Assembly (NCBI RefSeq): GCF_003625485.1 | Contig: NZ_RAIR01000002.1 | Location: forward strand, 62,001-126,000 | Length of the DNA: 64,000 nt | Direction: 5' to 3' | From: Butyrivibrio sp. CB08 | GTDB lineage: Bacteria; Bacillota; Clostridia; Lachnospirales; Lachnospiraceae | Program-made: the position numbers and the translations under genes | In this document: piece after piece, positions 44,962-54,293 of the stretch | Layout of the letters: each line of letters opens with the position of its first letter | Position numbering within the stretch: position 1 is the first letter of the stretch | Notes under the pieces: generated by a model | Seen by the model: only the letters and a program-made list of their open reading frames with translations | The model's database searches: none | Told to the model about the DNA's origin: nothing

Positions 44962-47900
44962 TCAGTGATACCATACATTGACTTCTGATCCTCACTCATC
45001 TCTTCTCCCTGAAGATAGTCTTTTGTTTTCTGGATCAGACGCTCAACAGAATAATGCTCAAAATAGCCTATCCTGCCTTCCTTCTTATTGTTTTCATAAC
45101 TGTAAGTAAGGAAGGTATCTGTTTCTTTGTCATGTCCAAAGCAGTTCATGACCCTGGTGGTCTCGATCCAGGTATCTGTCTCAATAATATCTATAAGATC
45201 CCCAACCTGAACATATAAGAATCCATTTTCATCATCAGCTTCTATGGATGAATCGAACAGATATGCCATATATGAAACTGAAAGGTCGGCCTTTCCAACA
45301 AACTCTCCATTTTCAGCATTATATCTGAAAAGAGTACCATCCTGATAAGCAACAAGAAGAAGTCTTTGTCCGCCGATCTTTGTGATCACCATACCAAGGG
45401 GCTCAACGTTACCGCAGGATATCTCTGAAATGAGATTCTGGTCAGCATCAAAGAGCTTGATGACTTCAGCGTTTGATATGGCAAGTGCCTGGCCATCTCC
45501 CGCTACATATTTAGTCTTTTCCCATTCTTCAGGGAGCTTGACCTCTGAATAGGTCTCATTGTCCATGTGAACCAGATAGTCTGTTTCAGCAAGGACATAT
45601 ACATCGTTTGACTCAGGAACGAAAAAGAGATCTCTGCCCCAATCAGGGATAACAACAGTCTTTTTCTCTCCTGTAGCAAGGTCTATCTCTTCTGCTTTGT
45701 TTTCCTTGCCGTGCTGGGTATCTATGTACACGAGCTTACCATCAGCCATTGCGCACTTTGGATCATAATCCCAGGTATCGTCATTTATTAGGAGCTTGTC
45801 TATCTTCTTGCTCTCTATCTCAACCTCGGTGATCTCAAATCTGTTGTCCTGACAGCTTGCAAGGTACAGGGTTCCTGCATATACGCCAAGTATCTTGTAT
45901 CTTGATGGCTTGATGCCGTCCTTAATGATCACATCCCCAAGGTAAGATTTCTCTTTTGTATCTACAAAGAACACCCTGCATCCCTCGTCAACCTCTGTAA
46001 GTACACACAGAGTATTGCCGCTAAGGAAGTGCTCGATACCGCTTATGTTGTATTCAGGAATGCCCTCGATCTGTGTCCAGTCCTCATCATAGACACCAGA
46101 TGCATAATACACGATATCTCTGCTAAGGTACTTCTGGGCATAGACGCCGTTGCCAACAACTGCTCCTGAAAGGTTATCTGCAAACCTGCTAATAAGGGAT
46201 ACTCCAGGTGTATCTCCATTCATGCTTGGAGAGCCTGTTGCTCCGCCCTGGGTAATGAATAAAGGCTCGCCATCCTTATCAAGGTCGCTGATATCAATGA
46301 TCGAGTCATTGAGTCTGTAGTTTCCCAGTTCCTCACCGGTCTGAGGATTCCAAACCTTACAGGTATCTCCAGTTGAATATGCTACATTGCCATTTTCAAG
46401 TGGCAGGAATTTGGATTCGATACTTACATCATAGGTTACAAGCTCTGATTCCCAGTCCTGAGTAAGAGTTCCTGATGAAAGACACCTTACAAGGGTATGT
46501 CCCTCAGTGACAAAGTCATAGTCATAGAGTCTTGAACTGCTGGTACCGCTCTCAAAAGGAGGAATGTCCATAAGGATCTTATCTCCTATATAGAGAAGCT
46601 GACGAGACCATCCTTCATAGGTGTCAGAAAAGGTTTTTTCTCCGCTTTCAAAGTCATACTCACCGACGCGGTAGTTATCGTCACTTATCGAATACCTTGT
46701 TGCCTCACAAAAAGCAAGCTTCTTGCGGTCATCAGACATTGCAAAATGGTTGATGTAGTAGCTGTCAGTCTCTTCCTTGGTAAGGATATCGAAACTCTTA
46801 GTGATAGAACCGTCTTTCATGGAGACTATATCAATATGTCCCTGGCTTCCGGCAATAAGTATTGAGTCATTGCCATAATCAAATACGTCAGAGGCATAAA
46901 TGAAATTATACTCGCCATCCTTATCAGTAAGTGTCCAGAGCATTTCTCCAGAAGTAAGATCAAAGGCTCTTGCACTCTTTTCGCAGCGTATTATCAGCTT
47001 GTCATTTCCAATAAAGGTAAAGTCCTCAGATTCCTGCTGATAATCATCATAGTAGACCACCTGCTTATGAGTCTTGGCGTCCCATACAATGATCACGCCG
47101 CTGGTGTCCCTGGCTCCGAAGTACTTCGCATCAGAAGTAAGCTTCATGTCATTTACATGATTGGGCATCCTGTAGTTCCAGACTATATCAATGTTTCCAC
47201 CCTCAAGGGATGTATATGCCATGGAAGACTTGGTCACAGCCCTTATAGCCTCAGGTGTTACAGGTCTTTCGTCCCCTTCTCCGTCTGGCAGGGCAAAAAG
47301 AGAAAGCTGCATGGCCTCAAGTCTGTTCTCATCTTCAAGAACCTTCTCTGCCTGATTGGCAAGATTTCTTGACTGGTTTTTAAGGGACTCAAGGTAGTTC
47401 TTATGAATAAGGGTATTGCTGTAGAACATGTATCCGGCAAAGCCAAGAGACAGCGCCATAACGCCGCTGGCAATTGCTGTCATCCTTCTCATCTTGTACT
47501 GACGATGTCTGTTTATGAGTTCGTCGTATGAGCATCCGATAAGGGCAGCTGCCATACGTGGAAGCTCCTCTGCCTTGGCTCTTCTGTATGGGAGACGATA
47601 GTCACAGGATAATGGCTCAAATGGCATCTCTACCGTGCGGGTAACTCCGTCCTCGTCCACCACTTCCTTTTTTCCTGTCAAAAGAATCTTAGGAATAACC
47701 TCATATGGCTCACCATCCGCAAGGACTGTGAGAATCTGGTTCATGGTGTGATTCTTAAGGAAAACCTCTATCTCTCTTTCAACCCAGGTAGACTTCTTGG
47801 TATTTGTTGAGCAGATGACAATAAGGTAATCTGCATTGTAAAGAGCCTGGGAAATAGTGTCATTAAGGTCACTTGTAATAGGGAGCTCATCCTTGTCCCT

Positions 47901-48050
47901 GAAGATCCTGTCGATCTTTTTAACTCCAGTGGACTTTTGGATCTTCCTTGGGATATGGTAGTGCTCAAGGTCCCTTACAATGGAAGCTGCGATCTTATTA
48001 TCAAGATCCGCATGCTTGTATGATATAAATGCGTTGAAATGATTGATCAT
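44958..48050 (-). CDS. TIR domain protein with membrane helix and C-terminal beta-propeller-like region
   Basis: 1030 aa. Residues 1-150 are a TIR domain: FNAFISYKHADLD at the start, the acidic-basic BB-like region RIFRDKDELP and the SxxxxxSxWVExE motif, in which E93 is at the position of the NADase glutamate. A membrane helix follows (about 190-210), then a short coiled coil with NLANQAEKVLEDENR, and about 780 residues of WD40/quinoprotein-like repeats with VWDAKTHK and VWNPQTGEE. TIR proteins of bacteria act in signalling or NAD-cleaving defence; this membrane-spanning form is more like the AAA- or Toll-type sensors seen in Lachnospiraceae and has no defence partner beside it. Confidence 0.85.
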   Translation of the reverse strand: MINHFNAFISYKHADLDNKIAASIVRDLEHYHIPRKIQKSTGVKKIDRIFRDKDELPITSDLNDTISQALYNADYLIVICSTNTKKSTWVEREIEVFLKNHTMNQILTVLADGEPYEVIPKILLTGKKEVVDEDGVTRTVEMPFEPLSCDYRLPYRRAKAEELPRMAAALIGCSYDELINRHRQYKMRRMTAIASGVMALSLGFAGYMFYSNTLIHKNYLESLKNQSRNLANQAEKVLEDENRLEAMQLSLFALPDGEGDERPVTPEAIRAVTKSSMAYTSLEGGNIDIVWNYRMPNHVNDMKLTSDAKYFGARDTSGVIIVWDAKTHKQVVYYDDYQQESEDFTFIGNDKLIIRCEKSARAFDLTSGEMLWTLTDKDGEYNFIYASDVFDYGNDSILIAGSQGHIDIVSMKDGSITKSFDILTKEETDSYYINHFAMSDDRKKLAFCEATRYSISDDNYRVGEYDFESGEKTFSDTYEGWSRQLLYIGDKILMDIPPFESGTSSSRLYDYDFVTEGHTLVRCLSSGTLTQDWESELVTYDVSIESKFLPLENGNVAYSTGDTCKVWNPQTGEELGNYRLNDSIIDISDLDKDGEPLFITQGGATGSPSMNGDTPGVSLISRFADNLSGAVVGNGVYAQKYLSRDIVYYASGVYDEDWTQIEGIPEYNISGIEHFLSGNTLCVLTEVDEGCRVFFVDTKEKSYLGDVIIKDGIKPSRYKILGVYAGTLYLASCQDNRFEITEVEIESKKIDKLLINDDTWDYDPKCAMADGKLVYIDTQHGKENKAEEIDLATGEKKTVVIPDWGRDLFFVPESNDVYVLAETDYLVHMDNETYSEVKLPEEWEKTKYVAGDGQALAISNAEVIKLFDADQNLISEISCGNVEPLGMVITKIGGQRLLLVAYQDGTLFRYNAENGEFVGKADLSVSYMAYLFDSSIEADDENGFLYVQVGDLIDIIETDTWIETTRVMNCFGHDKETDTFLTYSYENNKKEGRIGYFEHYSVERLIQKTKDYLQGEEMSEDQKSMYGITD

Positions 48051-48084
48051 AAAAATACCTCACTTTTAAAAACACAGCGTTCGA

Positions 48085-48093
48085 ATTATACCA
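48085..48093 (-). promoter_or_regulatory. Extended -10 promoter of the TIR gene
   Basis: The minus strand reads TGGTATAAT (48085-48093), matching TGnTATAAT, 35 bp before the ATG and just past the terminator of the upstream gene. No -35 box is evident. Confidence 0.55.
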
Positions 48094-48112
48094 TAAACGC
48101 CCGTTTTTTCAT

Positions 48113-48146
48113 ATAAAAAGATGCCAGAACATTGTTCTGACATCTT
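48113..48146 (-). terminator. Terminator of the 372-aa gene
   Basis: AAGATG-C-CAGAAC (48118-48130) pairs with GTTCTG-A-CATCTT (48134-48146) around a 3-nt loop, with TTTTTAT following on the minus strand. Confidence 0.75.
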
Positions 48147-48169
48147 AAGATATTATCACTCTATTTCGA

Positions 48170-49288
48170 TTATACTGATACGTCAAATCCTCCGCTAGTA
48201 GCTGGTGCCATCATGGCTCCGCCAGCCGCTGCACCAGGCATTGAAATTACAGGAGTTATTCCTGGCATATCAGACTTAAAGACTGCTGAAGGGCTTCCAC
48301 TATGTCCCGATCCCATGGCTCCTGCCATTCCATTGGCCTGTTTTGATTTTTCATGCTCCATGATTCCTTTAAGGTACTGCTTGTCGGCCTCAGCTATCTC
48401 TTTTAACTCCTTGAAGCGGTGCTTGATCTTAAGCATCTTAAGGTCTTCTTCCGACATATTTGGATCCGGAGCAACCATGGACTCAGACAGTTCCGAAAGG
48501 TCAAGCTCCTCTAACATGTCTCCCATGGCTTCCATGAGCTGATCCATCATGTCATCCATTGAACCTGAAAGCTCTTCTACAGGAATCTGGAACTCGGTAG
48601 CAAAGTCCTGCATCTGAAGGGCCATCTCATAGTCGTAATCTTCCAGACCTTCCTCCAGCTCATAATCCATCTCATCAGGATTTAAGCCTTCCTCAAGCTC
48701 TTTTGAAAGCTCGTCGTTTTCTTCCTCTGCCACCTCTTCTCTTTCTTCCTCGAACTCTTTGATGGCGCCAGAAAGACCTTTTCCATTTCTTTCGATCATC
48801 TCTTCCTGCTCAAGGTGGTTTACCTTTTTCTTGGCTACCTTTTCCATGGACTTGGCATGGTCTATTGCAAGCTGAAGCTCTTCCTCGTCGTACTCGCCGT
48901 TTGCCCTAAGGCGCTTTAGCCTCATTATCTCTCTCTTTGCAGCCTGGACTGCTTTTCTTGCAGTAACAGAAGTCTTACTTCTTATTATCTGGGAAGAAAT
49001 CTTCTTAAAGCTGTACTGGAGTTTCTTTTTCTCAAGAGAAGACTTCTCGGTCTTAGTCCTTGAAGCGCTCAGCTGCTTGGCGTAGCTCATACTCTGTTCA
49101 ATTACGCTTTGCTTTTGCTTCTGTTCAAGCCTGTTATTATATTCGAGCCGTGTGATAGATGTGCCGGAAGATTTACCGGTGTTAGAAGTCTGATTGGACG
49201 TAAATTTATTAACAGTACCAGTTTTGTTGCTGGTCCCGTTATAAGACTTGGCATATAGATTCTTTACCCCGATAGAACTAATAGCCAT
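48170..49288 (-). CDS. Hypothetical coiled-coil protein, 372 aa
   Basis: Family not recognised. Ser/Thr/Asn-rich disordered start (about 1-50), a basic helical region with KKKLQYSFKKISSQIIRSK (about 85-105), then long charged coiled coils containing an acidic block (EEEREEVAEEENDELSKELEE, split around residue 195-215), a Met-rich MDDMMDQLMEAMGDMLEEL segment and a Gly/Ala/Met-rich end. No signal peptide or membrane segment. CGGAGG precedes the ATG and a terminator follows, so it is a real single-gene unit. A scaffold or appendage-assembly role is possible but nothing proves it. Confidence 0.65.
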   Translation of the reverse strand: MAISSIGVKNLYAKSYNGTSNKTGTVNKFTSNQTSNTGKSSGTSITRLEYNNRLEQKQKQSVIEQSMSYAKQLSASRTKTEKSSLEKKKLQYSFKKISSQIIRSKTSVTARKAVQAAKREIMRLKRLRANGEYDEEELQLAIDHAKSMEKVAKKKVNHLEQEEMIERNGKGLSGAIKEFEEEREEVAEEENDELSKELEEGLNPDEMDYELEEGLEDYDYEMALQMQDFATEFQIPVEELSGSMDDMMDQLMEAMGDMLEELDLSELSESMVAPDPNMSEEDLKMLKIKHRFKELKEIAEADKQYLKGIMEHEKSKQANGMAGAMGSGHSGSPSAVFKSDMPGITPVISMPGAAAGGAMMAPATSGGFDVSV

Positions 49289-49374
49289 TACAACGTCCTC
49301 CGTGACGTATTTTGCCCATAGATATCCTTATCACTTTTTATATCGACCAGGCACTAAAAAATCTTTAGTCCCCT

Positions 49375-50712
49375 TTAAACAACTTTATGTATCCACTTCC
49401 CTTTGAAGAACCGAATAGTGAAGATTATGCCTCGCATTCCCCAGTCTGAGAACATTCCGATCCACACACCCATTGGGCCCATTCCAACTACTCTTATAAG
49501 ATAAGTTGCAAGCGACACCCTGAGGAGCCACATGGTAAGGGTAGCAACTATCATGGAGAACTTCACATCTCCCGCTGCTCTCATTCCATAGGCAGTTACA
49601 AAGGATGGCGCCCAGAGGATAGGCTTAACGATTGTGATCCATCCAAGCATATAAAGACAAAGGGCCGCGCTCTCTTTTTCCATGCCAGCCATAGCAACAA
49701 CCGGCCTTGCAATAGCGTAGGTGAAAAGACAACTCGCCAGGATCACAATATATCCCCATCCGATCATCTTTTTGGTATAGTAGATGGCTTCGTCCTTTCT
49801 TCCTGCCCCAAGGCACTGCCCAACTATGGTCATAAGTCCTATTCCGACGCCGCATCCCGCAACGCCGTTGACATTCTCAAAGATATTGGTCATGGCCTGG
49901 GCTGCGATCGCAGTGGTACCAAGGATAGATACCGAGGACTGGATAGCCAGCTTACCAAACTGGAACATGGAATTCTCTATTCCGTTTGGTATTCCCATAG
50001 CAAGGATCCTCTTTATCTTGGAGAAATCCGGTTTTATCCTGTGGTAGCTCCTTAAAGATATGAGCTGACCAGGTCTGTGGAGAAGTACAAGAAGCACTGC
50101 CGCAGAAAAGAGCCTTGAAAGCAGCGTAGCAAGTGCTGCTCCGTAAACTCCCATGTTAAATACAAAGATAAAAAGAGCATTTCCTGCAACGTTAAGGATA
50201 TTGGAAACGATAGCCACATTCATGGGAAGCCTTGTGTTTCCTTCAGCCCTAAAGATCGCTCCTCCCGCCGCAGCAATGGCAATACCAGGGTAAGACAGGA
50301 TCGTCATAAGGAAGTAGATTCCTGCAGCCCTCATAACGTCTGCGTCTATTTTTCCAAAAATAAGGACAAGAAGCTGATTTCTAAAGATCATGCACAGGAG
50401 CATGATCACAAAAGAGATAAAGCCTGCCACCAGGATCAGCTGGGCTGCGGCTTCGTTAGCTCTTTTGTCATCCTTCTGACCTATGTATGTGGCACAGATG
50501 ATAACTCCGCCTGTAGCAAGAGCGGCAAAGGTCTGGACCACCAGGTTGTTTATGGAATCCACAAGAGAAACTCCCGAAAGGGCTGCTGCTCCCACGTTAC
50601 TAACCATCATGGAATCCGCCATACCCATAAGGGAGTTGAGAAATTGTTCAGCTATAATAGGAATCAGCAACAGGATAAGTTTCCTGTTGCTGAACATGTG
50701 ATCATTTTTCAT
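49375..50712 (-). CDS. MATE-family efflux transporter
   Basis: 445 aa with twelve hydrophobic segments and the paired MatE domains (each about 160 aa; for example FLNSLMGMADSMMVSNVGAA near the start). Exchanges cations for drugs or metabolites; substrate unknown. Frame extends to 50736 inside argS, but the ATG at 50712, one base after the argS stop, is the natural start. Last gene of a long minus-strand housekeeping run. Confidence 0.88.
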   Translation of the reverse strand: MKNDHMFSNRKLILLLIPIIAEQFLNSLMGMADSMMVSNVGAAALSGVSLVDSINNLVVQTFAALATGGVIICATYIGQKDDKRANEAAAQLILVAGFISFVIMLLCMIFRNQLLVLIFGKIDADVMRAAGIYFLMTILSYPGIAIAAAGGAIFRAEGNTRLPMNVAIVSNILNVAGNALFIFVFNMGVYGAALATLLSRLFSAAVLLVLLHRPGQLISLRSYHRIKPDFSKIKRILAMGIPNGIENSMFQFGKLAIQSSVSILGTTAIAAQAMTNIFENVNGVAGCGVGIGLMTIVGQCLGAGRKDEAIYYTKKMIGWGYIVILASCLFTYAIARPVVAMAGMEKESAALCLYMLGWITIVKPILWAPSFVTAYGMRAAGDVKFSMIVATLTMWLLRVSLATYLIRVVGMGPMGVWIGMFSDWGMRGIIFTIRFFKGKWIHKVV

Positions 50713-50713
50713 A

Positions 50714-52516
50714 TTACATTCTTTCTGGAGAATCAAAGCCTAAAAGGTCGATACCAGTCTCAAGGACCTTAAGTGTAACGTTAAGAAGTGCAATGTAGCT
50801 CTCCTTCTTGTTGGCATCTTCCTCGGAAAGGATCTTGGTTCCGTGGTAGAAGCTGTTAAATGCATTACTAAGGTCATAGATGTAGCCACAGATCCTGTTT
50901 GGAGCAAGGTCAGCAGCTGCACTCTCAACTGCATCAGCAAATCTTGTAAGAAGAAGCATAAGGTTCTTCATAGCCTCGCTGTCTGGGTTATCAAGCTTGG
51001 CATCCTTGGCACTTGAGCCCTCTGCCTCGTACTTCTTTAAGATAGACTTGATACGTACGATGGTGTAAAGGATGTATGGGCCTGTATCTCCCTCGAAGGA
51101 AGTGAACTTGTCTATATCGAAGATGTAGTCCTTAGCTGGCTGGTTAGAAAGATCGCCGTACTTAAGGGCTGAAAGAGCGATCTTCTTAGCTGTGCTCTTT
51201 GCCTCATCCTCTGGCATATCAGGGTTACTCTCTTTTACCCTGCTGTACATCTTGTCATTGATCTCCTGTACAAGACTCTCGAGGTGCATAACACCGCCCT
51301 CTCTGGTCTTAAATGGCTTGCCATCAGGGCCGTTCATGGTTCCGTTACCAACGAATCTAAGGTCAGTCTCAGGAAGAGCAAGCCTGGTCTTCTTGGCAGT
51401 TCTGAACACCTGCTCAAAGTGAAGGGCCTGTCTCTTATCTGTGAAATAGTAAATAGCGTCTGGACGATACTCCTTCATACGCTCCTGGATAGTAGCAAGG
51501 TCTGTTGTGGCATAAAGAGCTGCTCCGTCTGATTTAAGGATGATGCATGGTGGCATCTCTTTTGTATCAGACTCCTGTGCAACGTCAACTACAAGCGCAC
51601 CCTGGCTCTCATGAGCATAGTCATGTGACTTCATATAATCAACCATTCCCGGGATGATGTCATGTACATCTGACTCGCCCTTCCAGAGGTCAAAGTGAAC
51701 GTTAAGGCTGTCATAGTTCTTTTTAAGATCTGGAATAGAAACGTTCATGATGTGATGCCAGATAGCTCTGTAGGCCTTGTCTCCGTCCTGCATTCGCTTT
51801 GTAGCTTCGAGAGCCTCAGCCTTAAACTCAGCTGCTGCCTTCTTGTCCTCTTCGCTGGCATCGTCAGAAACCTTGGTCTTACCACTTGCTATAGGGTAGA
51901 TCTCAGCAAGCTCCTGAATTGTGAAAGGTGGCTCCTTAGGGAAAGGACCACTGTGATTTGGATCAAAGTATGGAAGTTCCGGATGACGGCACTTGAGCTC
52001 TGTGATGATAAGGCCCATCTGAAGTCCCCAGTCACCCATGTGAATATCGCCAATAACGTTATTGCCGGCATACTTAAGGATTCTCTTTACTGCCTCACCA
52101 ATGATAGCTGGGCGAAGATGTCCAACATGAAGAGGCTTAGCTACATTAGCTCCGCCGTAATCAAGGATTATTGTTGGTGCATGTCCGGGCATTGATACGC
52201 CCATGTGCTTCTCATGAAGCATTCTGACAACGTATCCCCTTACGAAATCACCACTTACTGTAATGTTAAGAAAGCCGGGCTTAACTGACTCAACCTTCTC
52301 AAACATCTCATTTCCCTGAAGCTTTGCAGCAACTTCATCAGCAATGATGAATGGAGCCTTGCCATACTTTTTAGCTCCAGCCATGGCGCCATTGCACTGA
52401 TACTCGCACAGGTCAGGTCTGTTAGAAATTGTAGCCCTTCCAAGCTCACGCTCGTATCCTGCTGCCTCAAAAGCATCTCCTACTTCCTTTGAAATTAGCT
52501 CAAGTACTTTTTCCAA
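50714..52516 (-). CDS. argS: Arginyl-tRNA synthetase
   Basis: 600 aa class I synthetase charging tRNA-Arg. N-terminal Add-1 domain (about 1-105), catalytic core with GANVAKPLHVGHLRP (HIGH motif as HVGH), the IHMGDWGLQMG motif, and KPFKTREGG in place of KMSKR, as is usual in this family; a DALR anticodon domain ends in FDSPERM. Starts with ATG after weak upstream sequence, 21 bp past the zinc ribbon gene. Confidence 0.96.
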   Translation of the reverse strand: MEKVLELISKEVGDAFEAAGYERELGRATISNRPDLCEYQCNGAMAGAKKYGKAPFIIADEVAAKLQGNEMFEKVESVKPGFLNITVSGDFVRGYVVRMLHEKHMGVSMPGHAPTIILDYGGANVAKPLHVGHLRPAIIGEAVKRILKYAGNNVIGDIHMGDWGLQMGLIITELKCRHPELPYFDPNHSGPFPKEPPFTIQELAEIYPIASGKTKVSDDASEEDKKAAAEFKAEALEATKRMQDGDKAYRAIWHHIMNVSIPDLKKNYDSLNVHFDLWKGESDVHDIIPGMVDYMKSHDYAHESQGALVVDVAQESDTKEMPPCIILKSDGAALYATTDLATIQERMKEYRPDAIYYFTDKRQALHFEQVFRTAKKTRLALPETDLRFVGNGTMNGPDGKPFKTREGGVMHLESLVQEINDKMYSRVKESNPDMPEDEAKSTAKKIALSALKYGDLSNQPAKDYIFDIDKFTSFEGDTGPYILYTIVRIKSILKKYEAEGSSAKDAKLDNPDSEAMKNLMLLLTRFADAVESAAADLAPNRICGYIYDLSNAFNSFYHGTKILSEEDANKKESYIALLNVTLKVLETGIDLLGFDSPERM

Positions 52517-52537
52517 AATAATTACCTCTTTTCAAAT

Positions 52538-53566
52538 TTACTCTATTCCATAAAACTCATCGATAGCAAAAAGCCAAAGTGACAATGTATCGTCTGAGAA
52601 CATACCGTATTCACCCTCTGAATCGTACTCTGTATCCCCATCATTCATATAAAGGAACTTCTCAGAATAGTCAACGATCCAGGTATCTTCCTCATCATAT
52701 GCATTAACACCGTAGAAATAGGTTGTTGGCTCATCAGCGTCATACATACAATAATAAACATCCATGTCAAGGTCACTGAACTCACTGGCAAATGTAAGGC
52801 AGTACATCATGGACTGCTCAAAATAATCCACCTGATTGTCCACAAGCTCTGAATCAACCAGATGAAGCTCCAATAGCTCATAGAAAAGATCTCTGTCGAT
52901 CTCATAGCCATCATCTAAGACCTCTTCATCAATATAGTCACAGAATTCTCCAACAGTCTTGGTGCTGCCACTATATAGTATCGATGAATCATCTATAACG
53001 CCCTTGCCCGAAATATACACATAGTTGTCGAAGTATGTAGCGTAGGCATACTCATAATCCTTATAAGCGCCGTCTAATTCTTCACCCAAAAAGTCCTCAA
53101 AGAACTCCTGCTGATCTTCTCCAAGGTACTTTCCCCATGATGAGGAATCACGTGGAAGTTCATCTAAATCGATGTCATATTCATCTTCAAGATCCCCTAA
53201 GAGATCATCAAGGTCATCCATATCATCGATATTTTCTATCTCTTCTGCATAATCAAATGCTGTCTTAAAGTAGTCGTAAGCCTTCTTGATGGCAATACCT
53301 GTGCCTACTGAGATAACAAGGAGCGCTGCGATAACTATTGCAACAACCGGCCATACCTTGCTCTTTTTAGGAGCAACTGGTGGTGCTGAATAATTAGGAT
53401 TAAACTGTACAGGTGCTCCAGTATTATCAATTACAGGTGCAGTGCCTGCTGGCATCTGCTCAGTTGGTGCTCCCACATTGATGGCTGTTACCATTACCGG
53501 TGCTCCACACTTATTACAGAATTTCTGATCCGGACTTACCTCAGCCCCACAATTAGTACAATACAT
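52538..53566 (-). CDS. Zinc-ribbon membrane protein
   Basis: 342 aa. N-terminal zinc ribbon MYCTNCGAEVSPDQKFCNKC with four Cys, a Pro/Ala/Asn linker, one membrane helix (about 75-98) and an acidic extracytoplasmic domain (about 105-342) with EIENIDDMDDLDDLLGDLED and many Asp/Glu/Tyr. Zinc ribbon-TM proteins are common in Firmicutes with mostly unknown roles. Two ATGs lie close; the second (53566) has correct spacing from GAGGGAG and starts directly at the ribbon. Confidence 0.75.
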   Translation of the reverse strand: MYCTNCGAEVSPDQKFCNKCGAPVMVTAINVGAPTEQMPAGTAPVIDNTGAPVQFNPNYSAPPVAPKKSKVWPVVAIVIAALLVISVGTGIAIKKAYDYFKTAFDYAEEIENIDDMDDLDDLLGDLEDEYDIDLDELPRDSSSWGKYLGEDQQEFFEDFLGEELDGAYKDYEYAYATYFDNYVYISGKGVIDDSSILYSGSTKTVGEFCDYIDEEVLDDGYEIDRDLFYELLELHLVDSELVDNQVDYFEQSMMYCLTFASEFSDLDMDVYYCMYDADEPTTYFYGVNAYDEEDTWIVDYSEKFLYMNDGDTEYDSEGEYGMFSDDTLSLWLFAIDEFYGIE

Positions 53567-53603
53567 TCTCATTCTCCCTCATATAAGTAATAAACAAGTT
53601 GCA

Positions 53604-54293
53604 TTATATTAAATCTTTGCTCTCTTTTTCAAGTCCCCTTTGCGCCTTGGAAAAACTGCATCCGCAAAAGTCCTGTCTGTACAGTCCAAAGATATTTGAC
53701 AGTTCAATAGACCTCTTATAGCCTTCCTTTTTCTTAAAGTCAGAGGGCAAAAAAGCTATCCCTGCCGAAGCTGCAGCCGCTTCCCCAACCTCATTTAAAA
53801 CCTCTGCATTCTTGAGAGGACTGATTGTAAGGGTCGTAGTCATATACTCAAAGCCCTGCTCTTTGGCTACCCTGGCACTCTCGCGAAGTCGTAGCTCAAA
53901 GCACTTCCTGCATCGCTCGCCGCCTTCCTTGCAGTCTTCATAGCCCTTAACCGCCTCATAAAACTCCTTGGGATCATAAGTTCCTTCTATAATGGAGATC
54001 TTTCTGGCGTTTTTATCTGAGTGCATCTGGTCAAAAGAGCATTCCTCGACCTGTCTGTTGTACTCGGCAATGAGGCGCTTTTCTTCCTCTACTCTCTTAT
54101 GGTACTCAGCATCAGATGTAATGTTTGGGTTATAGAAAAAAACTGTAATGTCAAAGTACTGCCTGAGGTACTCAAGACAGTAGGATGAGCATGGCGCACA
54201 GCATGCATGCAAAAGAAGTTTTGGATATACTCCCTCTTTCTGGAACTGCTCTATTTTATTTTCAAGCTCTTTTGCATAGTTTCTCTTGTTCAT
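53604..54293 (-). CDS. queH: Epoxyqueuosine reductase QueH
   Basis: 229 aa. The Cys motifs HACCAPCSSYC near residue 29, ERCRKCFELRL near 128 and DFCGCSFS near 208 match QueH (DUF208), the non-cobalamin enzyme for the last step of queuosine synthesis in tRNA. Start ATG overlaps the stop of aroEK by 4 bp. No other que genes are in the window. Confidence 0.92.
   Translation of the reverse strand: MNKRNYAKELENKIEQFQKEGVYPKLLLHACCAPCSSYCLEYLRQYFDITVFFYNPNITSDAEYHKRVEEEKRLIAEYNRQVEECSFDQMHSDKNARKISIIEGTYDPKEFYEAVKGYEDCKEGGERCRKCFELRLRESARVAKEQGFEYMTTTLTISPLKNAEVLNEVGEAAAASAGIAFLPSDFKKKEGYKRSIELSNIFGLYRQDFCGCSFSKAQRGLEKESKDLI

Noticed and set aside
44958..48050. TIR gene as part of a Thoeris- or CBASS-like defence operon
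   Set aside because: No ThsA-like, cyclase or other effector gene is adjacent, and the membrane-propeller layout differs.
49353..49369. ACTAAA/TTTAGT hairpin as terminator of the first MATE gene
   Set aside because: Six-bp AT stem without a T-tract on the minus strand.
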